Part shown: positions 1-11,500 of the stretch, one piece after another
How the letters are laid out: each line of letters begins with the position of its first letter
How positions within the stretch are numbered: position 1 is the first letter of the stretch
Assembly: GCA_905221605.1 (NCBI GenBank)
Contig: CAJNDS010002235.1
Span: 920,875-984,874, forward strand
DNA length: 64,000 bases
From: Symbiodinium natans
Taxonomy: Eukaryota; Sar; Dinophyceae; Suessiales; Symbiodiniaceae
Direction: 5' to 3'
Program-made: the position numbers and the translations under genes
The notes under the pieces: model-generated
What the model was told of the DNA's origin: nothing
The model's database searches: none
What the model saw: only the letters and a program-made list of their open reading frames with translations

Positions 1-95
1 GCGCCCGGGACGTGAAACCCCCAAAACCCTAAACCCGGGAAGCTGAGGGGCCCGGCTCAGCACTCTTGGGAGGGGGTTTAGGGTTTTTATTTATT

Positions 96-258
96 AGGGT
101 TTAGGGTTTAGGGTTTAGGGTTTAGGGTTTAGGGTTTAGGGTTTAGGGTTTAGGGTTTAGGGTTTAGGGTTTAGGGTTTAGGGTTTAGGGTTTAGGGTTT
201 AGGGTTTAGGGTTTAGGGTTTAGGGTTTAGGGTTTAGGGTTTAGGGTTTAGGGTTTAG
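96..258 (+). repeat. Interstitial telomere-type array (TTTAGGG)n
   Basis: About 23 near-perfect TTTAGGG units, the cleanest array near the left edge. The 95 bases before it are unique sequence with a few CCCTAAA-like words, so this is not a visible chromosome end. Confidence 0.95.
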
Positions 259-291
259 CCTGAAAGAAACCAAGACAAGCTGGCCTGGAAC

Positions 292-951
292 ATGGCGCGT
301 GCAAGTTGGCAACGGGTGGCGCTGGTGCTCGCTGTCTTGAGCTGGCCGACTGCACAAGCACCCTAAAGCCTAAGCCCTGAACCCTAAATCCCCTAAAGCC
401 TGAGCCCTGAACCCTCAATCCCCCAAAGCCTGAACTCTAAACCCCCTAAAGCCAAAACCCTAAACCCTAAGCCCTGAGCCCTAAGTCCTAAGAACCCTAA
501 ACCCTAAACCCTAAACCCTAAACCCCAAACTGCTGATCCTAAGAACTACGCCCAAAGTCCTCACAAGGTGTACAATGTGGAGGCCAGGCCCTGGGACATA
601 CAAGAGGGCTTTGGGCTTAGGGCCAAGGGCCTAGGGTTTAGGGTTTAGGGTTTGGGGTTTGGGGTTAAGGGTTTAGGGTTTAGGGTTTAGGGTATATAGG
701 GTTTAGGGTTTAGGGGACTCAGCCTTTCTGCCGCACTGGCGCAAGTCTCTCTCCCCTCGTCAGCTGAAGCGGGAGACCCACAAAGCGAATCTCGAAGGGT
801 TTCGGGTTTCTGGTTTCGGATTTCAGGTTTAGGGTTTCAGGTTTAGGGTTTAAGGTTTAGGGTTTAAGCTTTAGGGTTTAGGGTCTAAGGTTTAGGGTTT
901 AGGGTTCATGGGTTAAGCCTGTGGGACGAAAATTCCGCCCCTTTTTTGTGA
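292..951 (+). CDS. Tentative 4-exon gene for a small secreted protein
   Basis: An ATG at 292 opens a peptide that looks like a signal sequence: MARASW, then a hydrophobic stretch VALVLAVLSW, then PTAQ. By the splice rule of the MEI2 genes in this window (any G-start, AG|G end), exons 292-357, 568-607, 714-798 and 903-951 join in one frame to a 79-residue protein ending in TGA. The introns would begin GC, GC and GT. Two of the three acceptors are TTTAG|GG words of telomere-type repeats. Exon 2 starts VYNVEARPWDIQE and exon 3 starts DSAFLPHWRKSLS; both look protein-like, but I recognise no family. Several frames are open in such short islands, so chance assembly is possible. The last exon is the least certain. 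Confidence 0.33.
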
Positions 952-3900
952 GCCCGAAGCCTTGCTGTCCACCTAAACCTTGCTGATAACACGCACAAAC
1001 TGGGTTTAGGGTTTAGGGTTTAGGGTTTAGGGTTTAGGGTTGCCGAGGTTGAGGACTGAAAATTAAAAACAACCCACAACCCTGCCCCCAACCCGAGTCC
1101 CTAAGCTAGCCGAAGCCCGCAAGTCCTCAGGCCCTAGATTCCCTAAACCCTAAACACTAAACCTTAAACCCCTTAAACTTAACTCTGAACCCTACTTCAG
1201 AGGCCTTGGAGCTCAGATGTTGCAATTGCTGGTTGAGGGTTTGGAGTCTAGGGCTTCTAGGGCGGTTTTTTGAGCTTTTTCGGGCTTTGAGGGTTGAGAG
1301 TTCCCCTACACCCTAAACCCTAAAACCATGAACCCCAAACCCAAACCCTAAAGTTTGTTTGGGGGTTTAGGGTACAAGAGGGCACCCCCGCATCAGCTTT
1401 GCGATGGAGGCTTCTCAAAGAAGGCGCAGGCCACAGGTTGTAGGGTCGAAGGGGAGGGGGGGTTCGGTTTAGGTTTAGGGTTTAAGGTTTAGGGTTAAGG
1501 GTTAAGGGTTAAGGGTTAAGGGTTTAGGGTTTAGGGTTTAGGGTGGAGGGTGTAGGGTGTAGGGTTCAGGGCTTTTCGGTTTAGAGGGTCTTCCCGAGCC
1601 TTCATGAAGGAACACCCCATTGCGCCTGTTGGTATCCCTACGAGACTATGTGGAAGGTTTTTCCGAAGGGATACTGAAGTCTCTGCAATAAGGGCAATCA
1701 AAAAGTTCAATTACAGGAATCCAGATTCCGAGTCTGTTGGTTAGAGTGTTTAAGAGTCGTGCAAACTAGGAAAAGGATGGGAGAAATACACCCTACGCCC
1801 TACGCCCTAAACCCTAAACCCTAAACCCTAATCCCTAAACTCTAAACCCTAAACCCCAAACCCTAAACCCTAAACCCTACACGGGATTGGGGGGGAGAGG
1901 GGGGGGAGCTGCAGGCCCTGCTAGCCTTCCTCCAAGAGAACCGCCAGCATCATTGCGGCAACCATGTGCTACGGGTGAGCCATCTAGCCTTCCTAAATTC
2001 GATGACCGCCGCCCGCTTGCCCCGAACATGGCTTGGGGGGTTTAGGGTTTAGGGTTTAGGGTTTAGGGTTTAGGGTTTAGGGTTTAAGGTTTAGGGTTTA
2101 GGGTTTAGGGTTTAGGGCTTGGGGGCTTGGGAGTTCATGTGTAGGTACTGGGTTCCTTCTGAGACATGTGAACTAAGTTGCGGCAAAACATGGAGAGATA
2201 TGGTAAATGATACGTAGTGCCCTTGCTGCGGGGTAGCTTCATGTAAGTTTCTTGAAACGAATTCAGACTAACAGCGGGTTTAGGGTTTAGGGTTTAGGGT
2301 TTGAGGTTTTGGGGTTTAGGGTTTAGGTTTTAGGTTTTAGGGTTTAGGGTTTAGGGTTTAGAGTTTAGGGTTTAGTGTTTAGGGTCACCAGCGTGGGCCG
2401 GAGAGGAGCTTCATGCGCATGTGTGGGGGGGTGGGGGGGAACCAATAAGGGAAAACATCTAAAACCCTAAACCCTAAACCCTGAGCCCTAAGCCCTAAAC
2501 CCTAAACCCTAAAACCTAGTAAGTGTTTGTGGATCCGACCGGTCCATAAGGAGATCCATAAGGGCTGCCATTTGCAACCCTAACTCCACGCCAACCCTAA
2601 ACCCTAAACCCTAAACCCCAAACCCCCTAAAACCTAAACCCTATAGGGCCCCTAGAAGTTCGGGGTGGGCATCCGGTCAGGTCTCTGCATGGCGCTCGCC
2701 CGACTTGGAACAGACAGCTGAGCCTCTCAGACTCTCTGACTTGCGATACCGTGGTTGGGGTTTAGGGTTTAGGGTTTAGGATTTAGGGTTTAGGGGTTTA
2801 CAGCTTTAGGGCAATCGGGTTTAGGGCTTAGGATTTAGTATAGGGCTTTAGGGCTTTAGGGTTGAGGAGGTAGAGACAGCTGTGGCCTACGGCGCTCGAG
2901 CCCTGTCCATTTCCCTGCCCTGGGTGCGAATATTGCTCGCTTACTACTACGTGCTTAAGAACCCCCAAAATCCAAATGCCCTCCATCCCATGTCGCCCGT
3001 GAAAACCCTCAACGCTGAAGCCAAAACCCTAAACCCTAAACCCTAAACCCCAAACCCTAATCCCTAAATCCTAAACCCTAAGCCGAACTGCCAACTGCCT
3101 GTTGTGCAGCTGCCAAAAACAAAGTCCTTCCTGGCCACGCTGTTGGCTGGTGCCAAACATGGAAGGCTTCCTCTGTGCGGCATCTATTTGCAATGCCTGG
3201 GCCTCGCCTCCAGATTGTTGTCCTCGAGAACCCCAAAATCTTGATCTGAAAACGCCAATCCCGATTTCAGGATTCAGGGCTTGGTGCATGTACTTTGATT
3301 CAGTAGCCCCCCCCCTCCTTCCTTTTCCAAGGTTTGTGAGTCATAGAGCCCCATTCCTCCCATACAATCGCCGTCCGCGCGTGCTGAACACGAAACCCGC
3401 AAGACCCGCCTAGCTTGTGCAATATAGCCGTCGGAATAACTACAAATAGTCTTTGCTAATGGTAACTTTAAAAATATACGAAGGTTGATTGCGAAACTGC
3501 GTTGAGACCCAGCAGCTTGCATCACCCCGGGAACACATGACTCATCAAGTTTACCTAGCCTAGACCGCAAAGCTCTGAACCCTAAACCCTAAACCCAAAC
3601 CCCAACTAGACCTCTTTCCATGGTACGCCATGCTCCCCTCATGAAACTTCAAGAGGCTGTGGTAAACCCCAATACCCTTAGAGACTGAACAATGGCAGCC
3701 CAAACCTTTTGTGCTCCTAGACCCTAAAAGCCGAAACCCTGAAACCGAAACCCTAGACCCTCAACCCTAAAACCCTCAACCCCAAAAACCTCAACCCTAG
3801 ACCCTCAACCCTAAAACCATCAACCCCACAAAACCCTAAACCGTAGATCCTCAACCCTACAATGCCTCAACCCTGAAACCCTTAACCCGACAAGCCTCAA

Positions 3901-4403
3901 CCCCAAAAACCTAACCCTCGACCCTTCTATGCGAAACCCGAAACCCAGAAACCCTAGAGTGTCAACCCTGAAACCCTGAACCCGAGACCCTGAACCCGAA
4001 AGCCCTATACCCAAGACCCCAAACCTTCACGCACCTTGAACCTGGCGAGGCACCACGGCCAGAGGTCCTAGGTTCCCCCCTAACCTGGGAATCAAGCGGC
4101 TAGGGTCTTGGGCTGGAATCAGAGCGGCTGAGGGCAGATTGTTGTTCAAGGAGGCAGAGGGGGAACCCCTACACCCCAGAGCTGAGAGAAACCAGTGGGG
4201 GGGGGAAACTAGGGTCTGTATCGTATCGCATCGCGGCGGGAAAACGAATGCGGTGCATGCACAGGGCTTTCGCGATTTTTGGGGTCTCGGGGTCTCACCC
4301 TAAACCCTAAACCCCAAGCCCTAAAACCCTACCCCTAAACCCAATCTCCCTTCAGTCGGCAGGATTCCATAATGGGGCTTCGGGTTTAGAATTTGGGGTG
4401 TAC
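952..4403. other. Telomere-like mosaic with unique islands; no gene called
   Basis: Arrays in both orientations (for example 1003-1040 and 2038-2117 as TTTAGGG; 1807-1880 as CCCTAAA) separate unique islands of 50-200 bases. Several islands have long plus-strand open frames without stops: 1905-2040, encoding ELQALLAFLQENRQ near its start; 2871-3010, encoding YGARALSISLPWVRILLAYYY; and 3086-3250. They may be exons or decayed exons, but I could not join them convincingly. A degenerate CCCTAAA-type array runs from about 3720 to 4020. Confidence 0.5.
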
Positions 4404-4541
4404 TTGGAGGTTCATGGTACTTAATAACCAATGATAACCGTACTTATAACCCACTTCTAAGCCCCTTACATGCCCTAATGTGGCTATAAGTATAGTTATG
4501 AGTACAGTTGCAATTGGCTAATAAGTGCCATGAACCTCCAA
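4404..4541. repeat. MITE-like inverted-repeat element, copy 1
   Basis: The element begins TTGGAGGTTCATGGTACTTA and ends with its near-complement, TAAGTGCCATGAACCTCCAA. Both arms continue inward as AACCGTACTTATA and TATAGTTATGAGTACAGTT. It encodes nothing. Related copies lie at 35677, 44910 and 48193. Confidence 0.8.
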
Positions 4542-4746
4542 ATGGGGCCGTGCATGGCTTTAGGATGCTTTCTTGGGGGTAGTTTCATGGGCCCTTAATA
4601 CGGCCTTGCATGTAGCTATAAGTATAGTTCTGAGTACAGTTGTAATTGGCTAATAAGTACCATGAACCTCCAAATGGGGCCGTGCAGGGCTTTAGGATGC
4701 TTTGTTGGGGGTAGTTTCATGGGCCCTGAATATGGCATTGCCTCCT
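4483..4746. repeat. Two tandem 132-bp units
   Basis: The segment beginning GCTATAAGTATAGTT at 4483 is repeated almost exactly from 4615. Each unit includes the right arm of the inverted-repeat element plus about 75 bp of its flank (GGGCCGTGCA, TAGTTTCATGGGCCC). The element's right end was therefore duplicated together with flanking DNA. Confidence 0.85.
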
Positions 4747-5018
4747 TTAAAGGGTTCTGATGTAAGGGCCCTTAACTTGTACAGGGTACAAAAGGGGTAT
4801 ACAAGGGGTCCCCGTTCAAGGGCCCATACTAAGGGGTCGTGAAACTACTATAAGAGCAAACCCTAAACCCTAAACCCTAAACCCTAAACCCTAAACCCTA
4901 GGATTTGGAGTGTCTGCCCTATGCATGCTGAACTGCTGCTGAGCAGAATAAGACCGCAGCTGGGCCCCTGGGCGCCTCGGTGCACCTCCCCTTTCACCCG
5001 GAACCCCTGAGCTCTTTG

Positions 5019-5434
5019 GGTTTAGGGTTTAGGGTTTAGGGTTTAGGGTTTAGGGTTTAGGGTGTAGGGTTTAGGGTTTAGGGTTTAGGGTGTAGGGTGT
5101 AGGGTTTTGGGTTTTGGGTTTAGGGGTTAGGGGTTAGGGGTTAGGGGTTAGGGGTTTGGGGTTTAGGGTTTAGGGTTTAGGGTTTGGGGTTTGGGGTTTA
5201 GGGTTTAGGGTTTAGGGTTTAGGGTGTAGGGTGTAGGGTTTTGGGTTTTGGGTTTAGGGTTTAGGGTTTAGGGTTTAGGGGTGTTAGGGGTTAGGGGTTT
5301 GGGGTTTAGGGTTTAGGGTTTGGGGTTTGGGGTTTAGGGTTTAGGGTTTAGGGTTTAGGGTTTAGCGTTTAGGGTCTAGGGTTTAGGGTTTAGGGTTTAG
5401 GGTTTAGGGTTTAGGGTTTAGGGTTTAGGGTTTA
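5019..5434 (+). repeat. Mixed telomere-type array
   Basis: About 415 bp of TTTAGGG interspersed with blocks of TTTGGGG, TGTAGGG, TTTTGGG and GGTTAGG. An internal section (about 5083-5160 and 5222-5300) appears twice, so part of the array was duplicated as a block. Confidence 0.9.
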
Positions 5435-7383
5435 GGGGAGGGGGGTTTACTTGGACTTAGTATGTAGTGTCATAAGTACCCTAGTTGGGGGTAGAAGAGT
5501 TGCCGTAACTATTACCCTACTTACTAAGTCCCTGATCCTTTACGTAGAGTTGAATAGTTCAGGTTTAACATGTAGGGCTTAGGGCTTATGGTTTAGGGGT
5601 GGTTTGTAGACCCTGAGACGGAACCCTCAGCCTTTAGGCAAACGATACCTACGGCGTGCGGGAAGATGTTGGGAGCCTTACAGTCTACGTGACAGGCGAA
5701 TAGTTACCTCAACCCTTATGGTAGAGGCCAAAAGTTGGAAACTCAATAGCCTCAATCCCTAAGAGTAAAGTATAGGGAATCCCAGCACTATTCGTCCTTA
5801 AAAAGGCTTCCAACTTTTTGGGGGTTGCTGTAGAGCAGTGCCGAGGGAGCTACCACTGAAGGCCACAGGAACACAAAATTCGGAACTGCACTGCACCGCT
5901 CCCCTTGGCCCAACCTCCCTTTCAGCTGGGAGATTCACGATTCACGAACTAAGACACGGGCCGTGCGTACATGAAATTTGTACCTGGGACAGCATGGATG
6001 TACCTGGAAGCAGTTTAGGGTTTAGGGTTTAGGGTTTAGGGTTTAGGGTTCAGGGTTCAGGGTTTGGGGTTTAGGGTTTAGGGTTTAGGGTAGTCATAAA
6101 CCGGAGAATCCCCGAACCCTAAGCCCTACCACTGACCTTGCCTCAAACCCCAAACCCTAAACCGCCAAACCCTGACACTAGTCCCAGCTGAGGGGGTCAG
6201 GTGTCTTGGAGGTCGCAGAGCAGCTTTCAAACGTACGGGCAGGTCACGGGCCTAGACACGCAAGCCACCAGAGATGCAAGGGTTTAGGGTTTAGGGTTTA
6301 GGGTTTTGGGTTTAGGGTTCAGGGTTGAGGGTTGAGGGTTTGGGGTTTGGGGTTTCGGGCTTGGGGTTTCAGCAGAACATCCAAATGCTAGTAACTTTTA
6401 AAAGCAACAAGAACAACAGCATCCGCCGCCGAAAGCCGAGCAAGACCCAAATCCGAAACCGCAAGGCCCAACGCGCTCGCAAGCTGCCTCATGAAACCTT
6501 TTGAATGGCGGAAGCTCTTAGGCCCTACACCCTACACCCTAAACCCCAAACTCTAAACCCTAAACCCTAAACCCCAAACCCCAAACCCTAAATCCTCAAC
6601 ACCCATGAAGCCCTAGAAGTCCTATACCCGAACCCCTAAACCCACAACTGGGGGTCCACACAAAAAAACCCTAAGCCCCAAACCATAAACCCAAAACCCC
6701 TAAACCCCTAAACCCTAAACCTAACTGAGTACCGGCCCCAAACCCTGAACCCTGAACCCTAAACCCTAAACCCTAAACCCTAAACCCTAAACCCTAAACC
6801 CTAAACCCTAAACCTGAAGGTGATCGGAGGCCAGGTGGACCACCCCGACGCATGGAGTCAGGCCCGTCATAAAAGAGTCGGCCCTAATCCAATCCTAGGT
6901 GAGATCCCAGAAGTGTCCGGAAAGCTATACTACAGGGCTTCAGGTACGGGTAGGGTTAAGGGTTTGGGGTTTGGGGTTTGGGGTTTAGGGTTTAGGGTTT
7001 AGGGTGTAGGGTGTAGGATTTAGGGTCTAGGGTCCAGGGCGCAAAAGTTGAGGGCTTAAGTTTTAGTGTAGCTCTGACAGGCTCTTGAGAGTCTTGGGGC
7101 ATGGAAGCACCTGAAACCCGGAGCCCCCACTGCGATAGGGTTGAGGGTTTTGGTGTTTTGGGCGTTTCAGGGTTGCGGGTTTAGGAGTTGCGGGTTCAGG
7201 GTTGAGGGTTGAGGGTTTAGGCTTTGGGGTTTCAGGGTGTTGGGGCTTTGCTACGCCCGAGGAAGCTTCCGTGATTCGGAGCATCCCGGGATCCCAAGTA
7301 CGTGAGCATCAGCGTCACTAAGCCAGCAAGGGTGGACCTGCCTAGGTTTCCGCATCCTATCTGGGGCTCCCTACGCTTTTTGA

Positions 7384-7660
7384 AGGTTTAGGGTTTAGGG
7401 TTTGGGGTTTAGGGTTTGGGGTTTAGGGTTTAGGGTTTCGGGTTTAGGGTTTAGGGTTGAGGGTTTAGGGTTTAGGGTTTAGGGTTTAGGGTTGAGGGTT
7501 GAGGGTTTAGGGTTTAGGGTTTAGGGTTTGGGGTTTAGGGTTTCGGGTTTAGGGTTAAGGGGTTAAGCGTTTAGGATTTAAGGTTTAGGGTTTAGGGTTT
7601 AGGAGGGTTGAGGGTTGAGGGTTTAGGGTTTAGGGTTGAGGGTTGAGGGTTGAGGGGTTT
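7384..7660 (+). repeat. Mixed telomere-type array
   Basis: About 275 bp alternating TTTAGGG, TTTGGGG, TTTCGGG and TTGAGGG units in short homogenised runs. Confidence 0.9.
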
Positions 7661-8526
7661 AGTTCGTGGCCAGCAAATGGAAAAGGCTGGTGATTGGCAT
7701 GTCCACTTCCCGGCAAGCCTTCATCCTGGATTGTCGCCGTGGATCTTGAGATTCAGAGCGAATATGGGTTTAGGGTTTAGGCTTTAGGCTTTAGGGTTTA
7801 GAGTTTAGGATTTAGGGTTTAGGGTTTAGGGTTTAGGGTTTAGGGTGAAACAATCCCTGAACCCTGAACCCTAAACCCTAAAACCTAATTAAATGGGGAA
7901 TCCGTACTACAACAGGAGGTTTGGACTAAAAAGGCTCCTAGGTGCATTCTTTGTCCACAGCCCTAAGCCCTCAAAACGCTAAAACGCCCTAACCCTAAAC
8001 CCTAAACCCTAAACACTGAACCCTAAACCCTAAACCCCAAACCCTAAACCCTAAACCCTAAACACTGAACCCTAAACCCTAAAACCCAAACCCTAAACCC
8101 TAAACCCTAAACCCCAAACCCTAAACCCTAAAGCCAAACAGCAGCAAGCCAGTATGCTTCAAACGAATTCGCAGCTCAAGTGCCGCAACCAGGGGCAGCT
8201 CTCCATTAGGGTTTAGGGTTTAGGGTTTAGGGTTTAGGGTTTAGGGTTTAGGGCTTTTTACATAAGTCTTGGGACCTGGGAGTGTTATATGTTGGGGTTG
8301 GGTTTCAGGGCTTCAGGGTTTTATGATGCAAGGCGAAGTTCTCAACTGGCTGAGGCTGCGGCTGGAGACGGCACCTAAGACCTAAACCCTTGCACGCTGG
8401 ACAACCTATACGCTCAATACACCCCTAAACCCTAAACCCTAAACCCTAAACCCTAAACCCTAAACCCTAAACCCTAAACCCTAAACCCTAAACCCTAAAC
8501 CCTAAACCCTAAACCCTACCTAAACC

Positions 8527-11500
8527 TTAAAACGATACCATGGTTGGCATCTTGACTTTCTTCGTCGGCCGCGGGAACGGCGTGCGGACGCCGCAGTCCA
8601 AGATGACGGGCTTGTACCTCAGGTGGGAAAGGAGCTGTTTAGGGGTTTAGGGGTTTAGGGCTTAGGGCTTAGGGCTTAGGGTTTAGGGGTTTAGGGCTTA
8701 GGGTTTAGGGTTTAGGGTTTAGGGTTTAGGGTTTAGGGTTTAGGGTTTAGGGTTTAGTGTTTAGGGTTTAGGGTTTAGGGTTTAGGGTTTAGGGTTTAGG
8801 GTCTAGAGATTCTGCGTCCGACCTCCCCTTCTGTTGCTTTCAGGCGGGCGGCTTCGTACGCTTCAGAAGGCTTGTTGGACTAGATATCGTCAGTTGTTCA
8901 AGCTACAGTCCCTTGCATTCCTCTTCGCTTCCCTCTTACCATACTGCCCCTCCTACCTAGGAATTCTCAAGAAGGGCTTAACCCACCCCTACACCCTAAA
9001 CCCTAAACCCTAAACCCTAAACCCTAAGCAGGTCGGATCATGTGGTGCAATTTCCTGGCTTTCATCGACACGGAGCACCCCATCGTTCCCTCTCGCCCTG
9101 CGGCTAATTGGGGCGGCCTCCCGAAACCCCCATCCTGAAGGATCATGGGCAGCTATACTGTGTCGGTCTGAAAGCATTTCTAAGGAGGTTAACATGGTTA
9201 AAAGTCAACTAGGGTCACCGAAGATGGCTGTGAACTTATTTGGGGGTAGGGGGGAGGGGGGGTGGTACCACGCGACCCGGCTTGCAACTCGTTGCCCTAA
9301 ACCCTCAACCCTACTTACCCTAAGCCCTACATAATTTAGGGCTCAGGGCTTAGGGCTCAGGGCTCAGGGCTCAGGGCTTAGGGCTTAGGGCCTAGGGCTC
9401 AGGGCTCAGGGCTTCGGGCTCAGGAATGGACCTTCGGGTTAACACACTGCCAAGGCGCGAGTCGGGAACGCTGCTGTGCATGACTGGGCTGTTCCTGCGG
9501 CCCGCTTCGAGCTTACGGGTTTCGGGAAGCGTGCCTCGGATTTAGGGTTTAGGGTTTAGGGTTTAGGGTTTAGGGTTTAGGGCTTAGGGTTTAGGGTTTA
9601 GGGTTTAGGGTTTAGGGTTAGCACTTGGTAGCCCAGCAACCTTAATGCAATAAGGGCATTTTGGGTAGGTCGCGAACCTTGAACCCAAAACAAAAGGGGA
9701 AAAGGGTACCACTGGGCTACCAAGAGGATGTAGGGTTCAAGGTACCTCTCCTCCCCAGCTCCGAAGCTTTTTGGGGGCTTGCGGATTTGGGGTTTTGGGG
9801 TTTGGGGTTTGAGGTTTAGGGTTTAGGGTTTCGGGTTTAGGGTTTGGGGTTTGGGGTTTAGGGTTTGGGGTTTAGGGTTTAGGGTTTGCTCAAATACAGA
9901 CAACGCGTACCCGCAGCAGGGTCCCCGTCTCCATCCTTGACACCAACGACGTGCCGAGCTGCGGGAAAGACGTATATGCAATTGCTCTCTACGTTAGATA
10001 GACCCGGGAGTAACCTAGGAATAAAAAGGGTGCCCTTTTCGGTTTTAAGGGATTATAAGGGAACCCCAACCCCAAAAAAAAGGGAAAAAGGGCCTACTCC
10101 CGGTCCTAGTTAGATAGCTAGGTTAGGTGCGGTAGGAAAAATGGAAGACCTGAGCCCCCAACACACCGAGGAGCCACAAAAGCAAGTGGACTCAAGCAAA
10201 GCCCGAAACGAAAATCCGATGGACTTCTAGGGTTGAGGGTTTAGGGTTTAGGGTTTAGGGTTTAGGGTTTAGGGTTAAGGGTTTAGGGTTTAGGGTTTAG
10301 GGTTTAGGGTTTAGGGTTTAGGGTTTAGGGTTTAGGGTTTAGGGTTTAGGGTTTAGGGTTTAGGGTTGCTGACCGGTTGAACCCTGAACTAAACCCGAAG
10401 ACCCTTGAAAACCTGGACCCTACAACCCTGGACGCAACCCAAACCCCAAACCCTAAACCCTAAACCCTAAACCCTAAACCCCAAGGCTCCTGTAGCGCTC
10501 GATGTGCGCATCCCGGCCCTGAAGCGGGCCACTCCAAGTCACGCTGCACACCTGCCGGCTCTTGTTTCGGGTTTAGGGTTTAGGGTTTAGGGTTTAGGGT
10601 TTGGGGTTTAGGGTTTAGAGTTCAGGATTTAGGGTTTAGGGTTTAGGGGTTGAGGTTTAGGGTTTAGGGGTTGAGGAAATTAGGGTTTAGGGTTTTTAAG
10701 GACTTAGGATGTAAACCCTGTAGGGCTGAGAGTTCTGCAGTTGGGGGGAGTATCGAAATTTAAGGAGCAGGGTTGATGGCTCTCAGAGTTGCCAATCATC
10801 CAGGGATTCCCTAAACCCTAAAACCCTAAACCCTAAACCCTAAATCCTGAACCCTAAACATCGAGGCTGCTACAGAAAGGGCTCAAAACTTGGGGGTTTC
10901 AGGTTCTAGGTTGATTTTTCTGCTTGTGGCTTTGGGGTTTGACCCAAACCCCTGCAAGGCTCCAAGAAGTAGATCCTCTTAACGGATCCTAAGAATGACC
11001 CAATGGCAGCACAGGTAACCCTAAAGCCTAAACCCTACACCCTAAACCCTAAACCCTAAACCCTAAACACTAAACCCTAAACCCTAAACCCTACACCCCT
11101 TTTTGGATACCCCCCAGGGGTCTGGGAAGGTGCCGGTGATTTTGGCGTTGGTTCCGATCAGGGCTGAGGATGCGGAGGCTTGAGGTTAAGGCTTTAGGGT
11201 TGAGGGTTGAGGGTTTAGGGTTTAGGGTTTGGGGTTTAGGGTTTAGGGTTTGGGGTTTGGGGTTGAGGGTTGAGGGTGGAGGGTGGAGGGTGAAGGGTGG
11301 AGGGTGGAGGGTTTAGGGTTTAGGGTTTTGGGTTTAGGGTTTAGGGTTGTGCAACCACGCGGTTGGCTTCTGGAGGCTTCGAGAGCAGCAAACAGTGATA
11401 GCCTCCTCACACTCCCAAGTCTCCAACCAAAAAACACGAACCAAAACCTGGATCTGAAACCCTAAACCCTTGGGTTGACATGAGAAACATATTCTCCAGA

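Larger units (their letters stand above)
4747..8526. other. Telomere-like mosaic between the inverted-repeat element and MEI2 copy A
   Basis: Arrays dominate at 5019-5434 and 7384-7660, and a clean CCCTAAA array lies at 8426-8519 just downstream of MEI2 copy A. Unique islands with uninterrupted plus-strand frames sit at 6180-6285, 6820-6950 (begins VIGGQVDHPDAWSQ), 7300-7385, 7665-7770 (contains KAGDWHVHFPASLH) and 8135-8210. None is assignable to a family or joined into a gene. Confidence 0.5.

Noticed and set aside
1-258. Left edge as a chromosome end
   Set aside because: Unique sequence precedes the first array and dozens of similar arrays lie deep in the window in both orientations; nothing marks a terminus.
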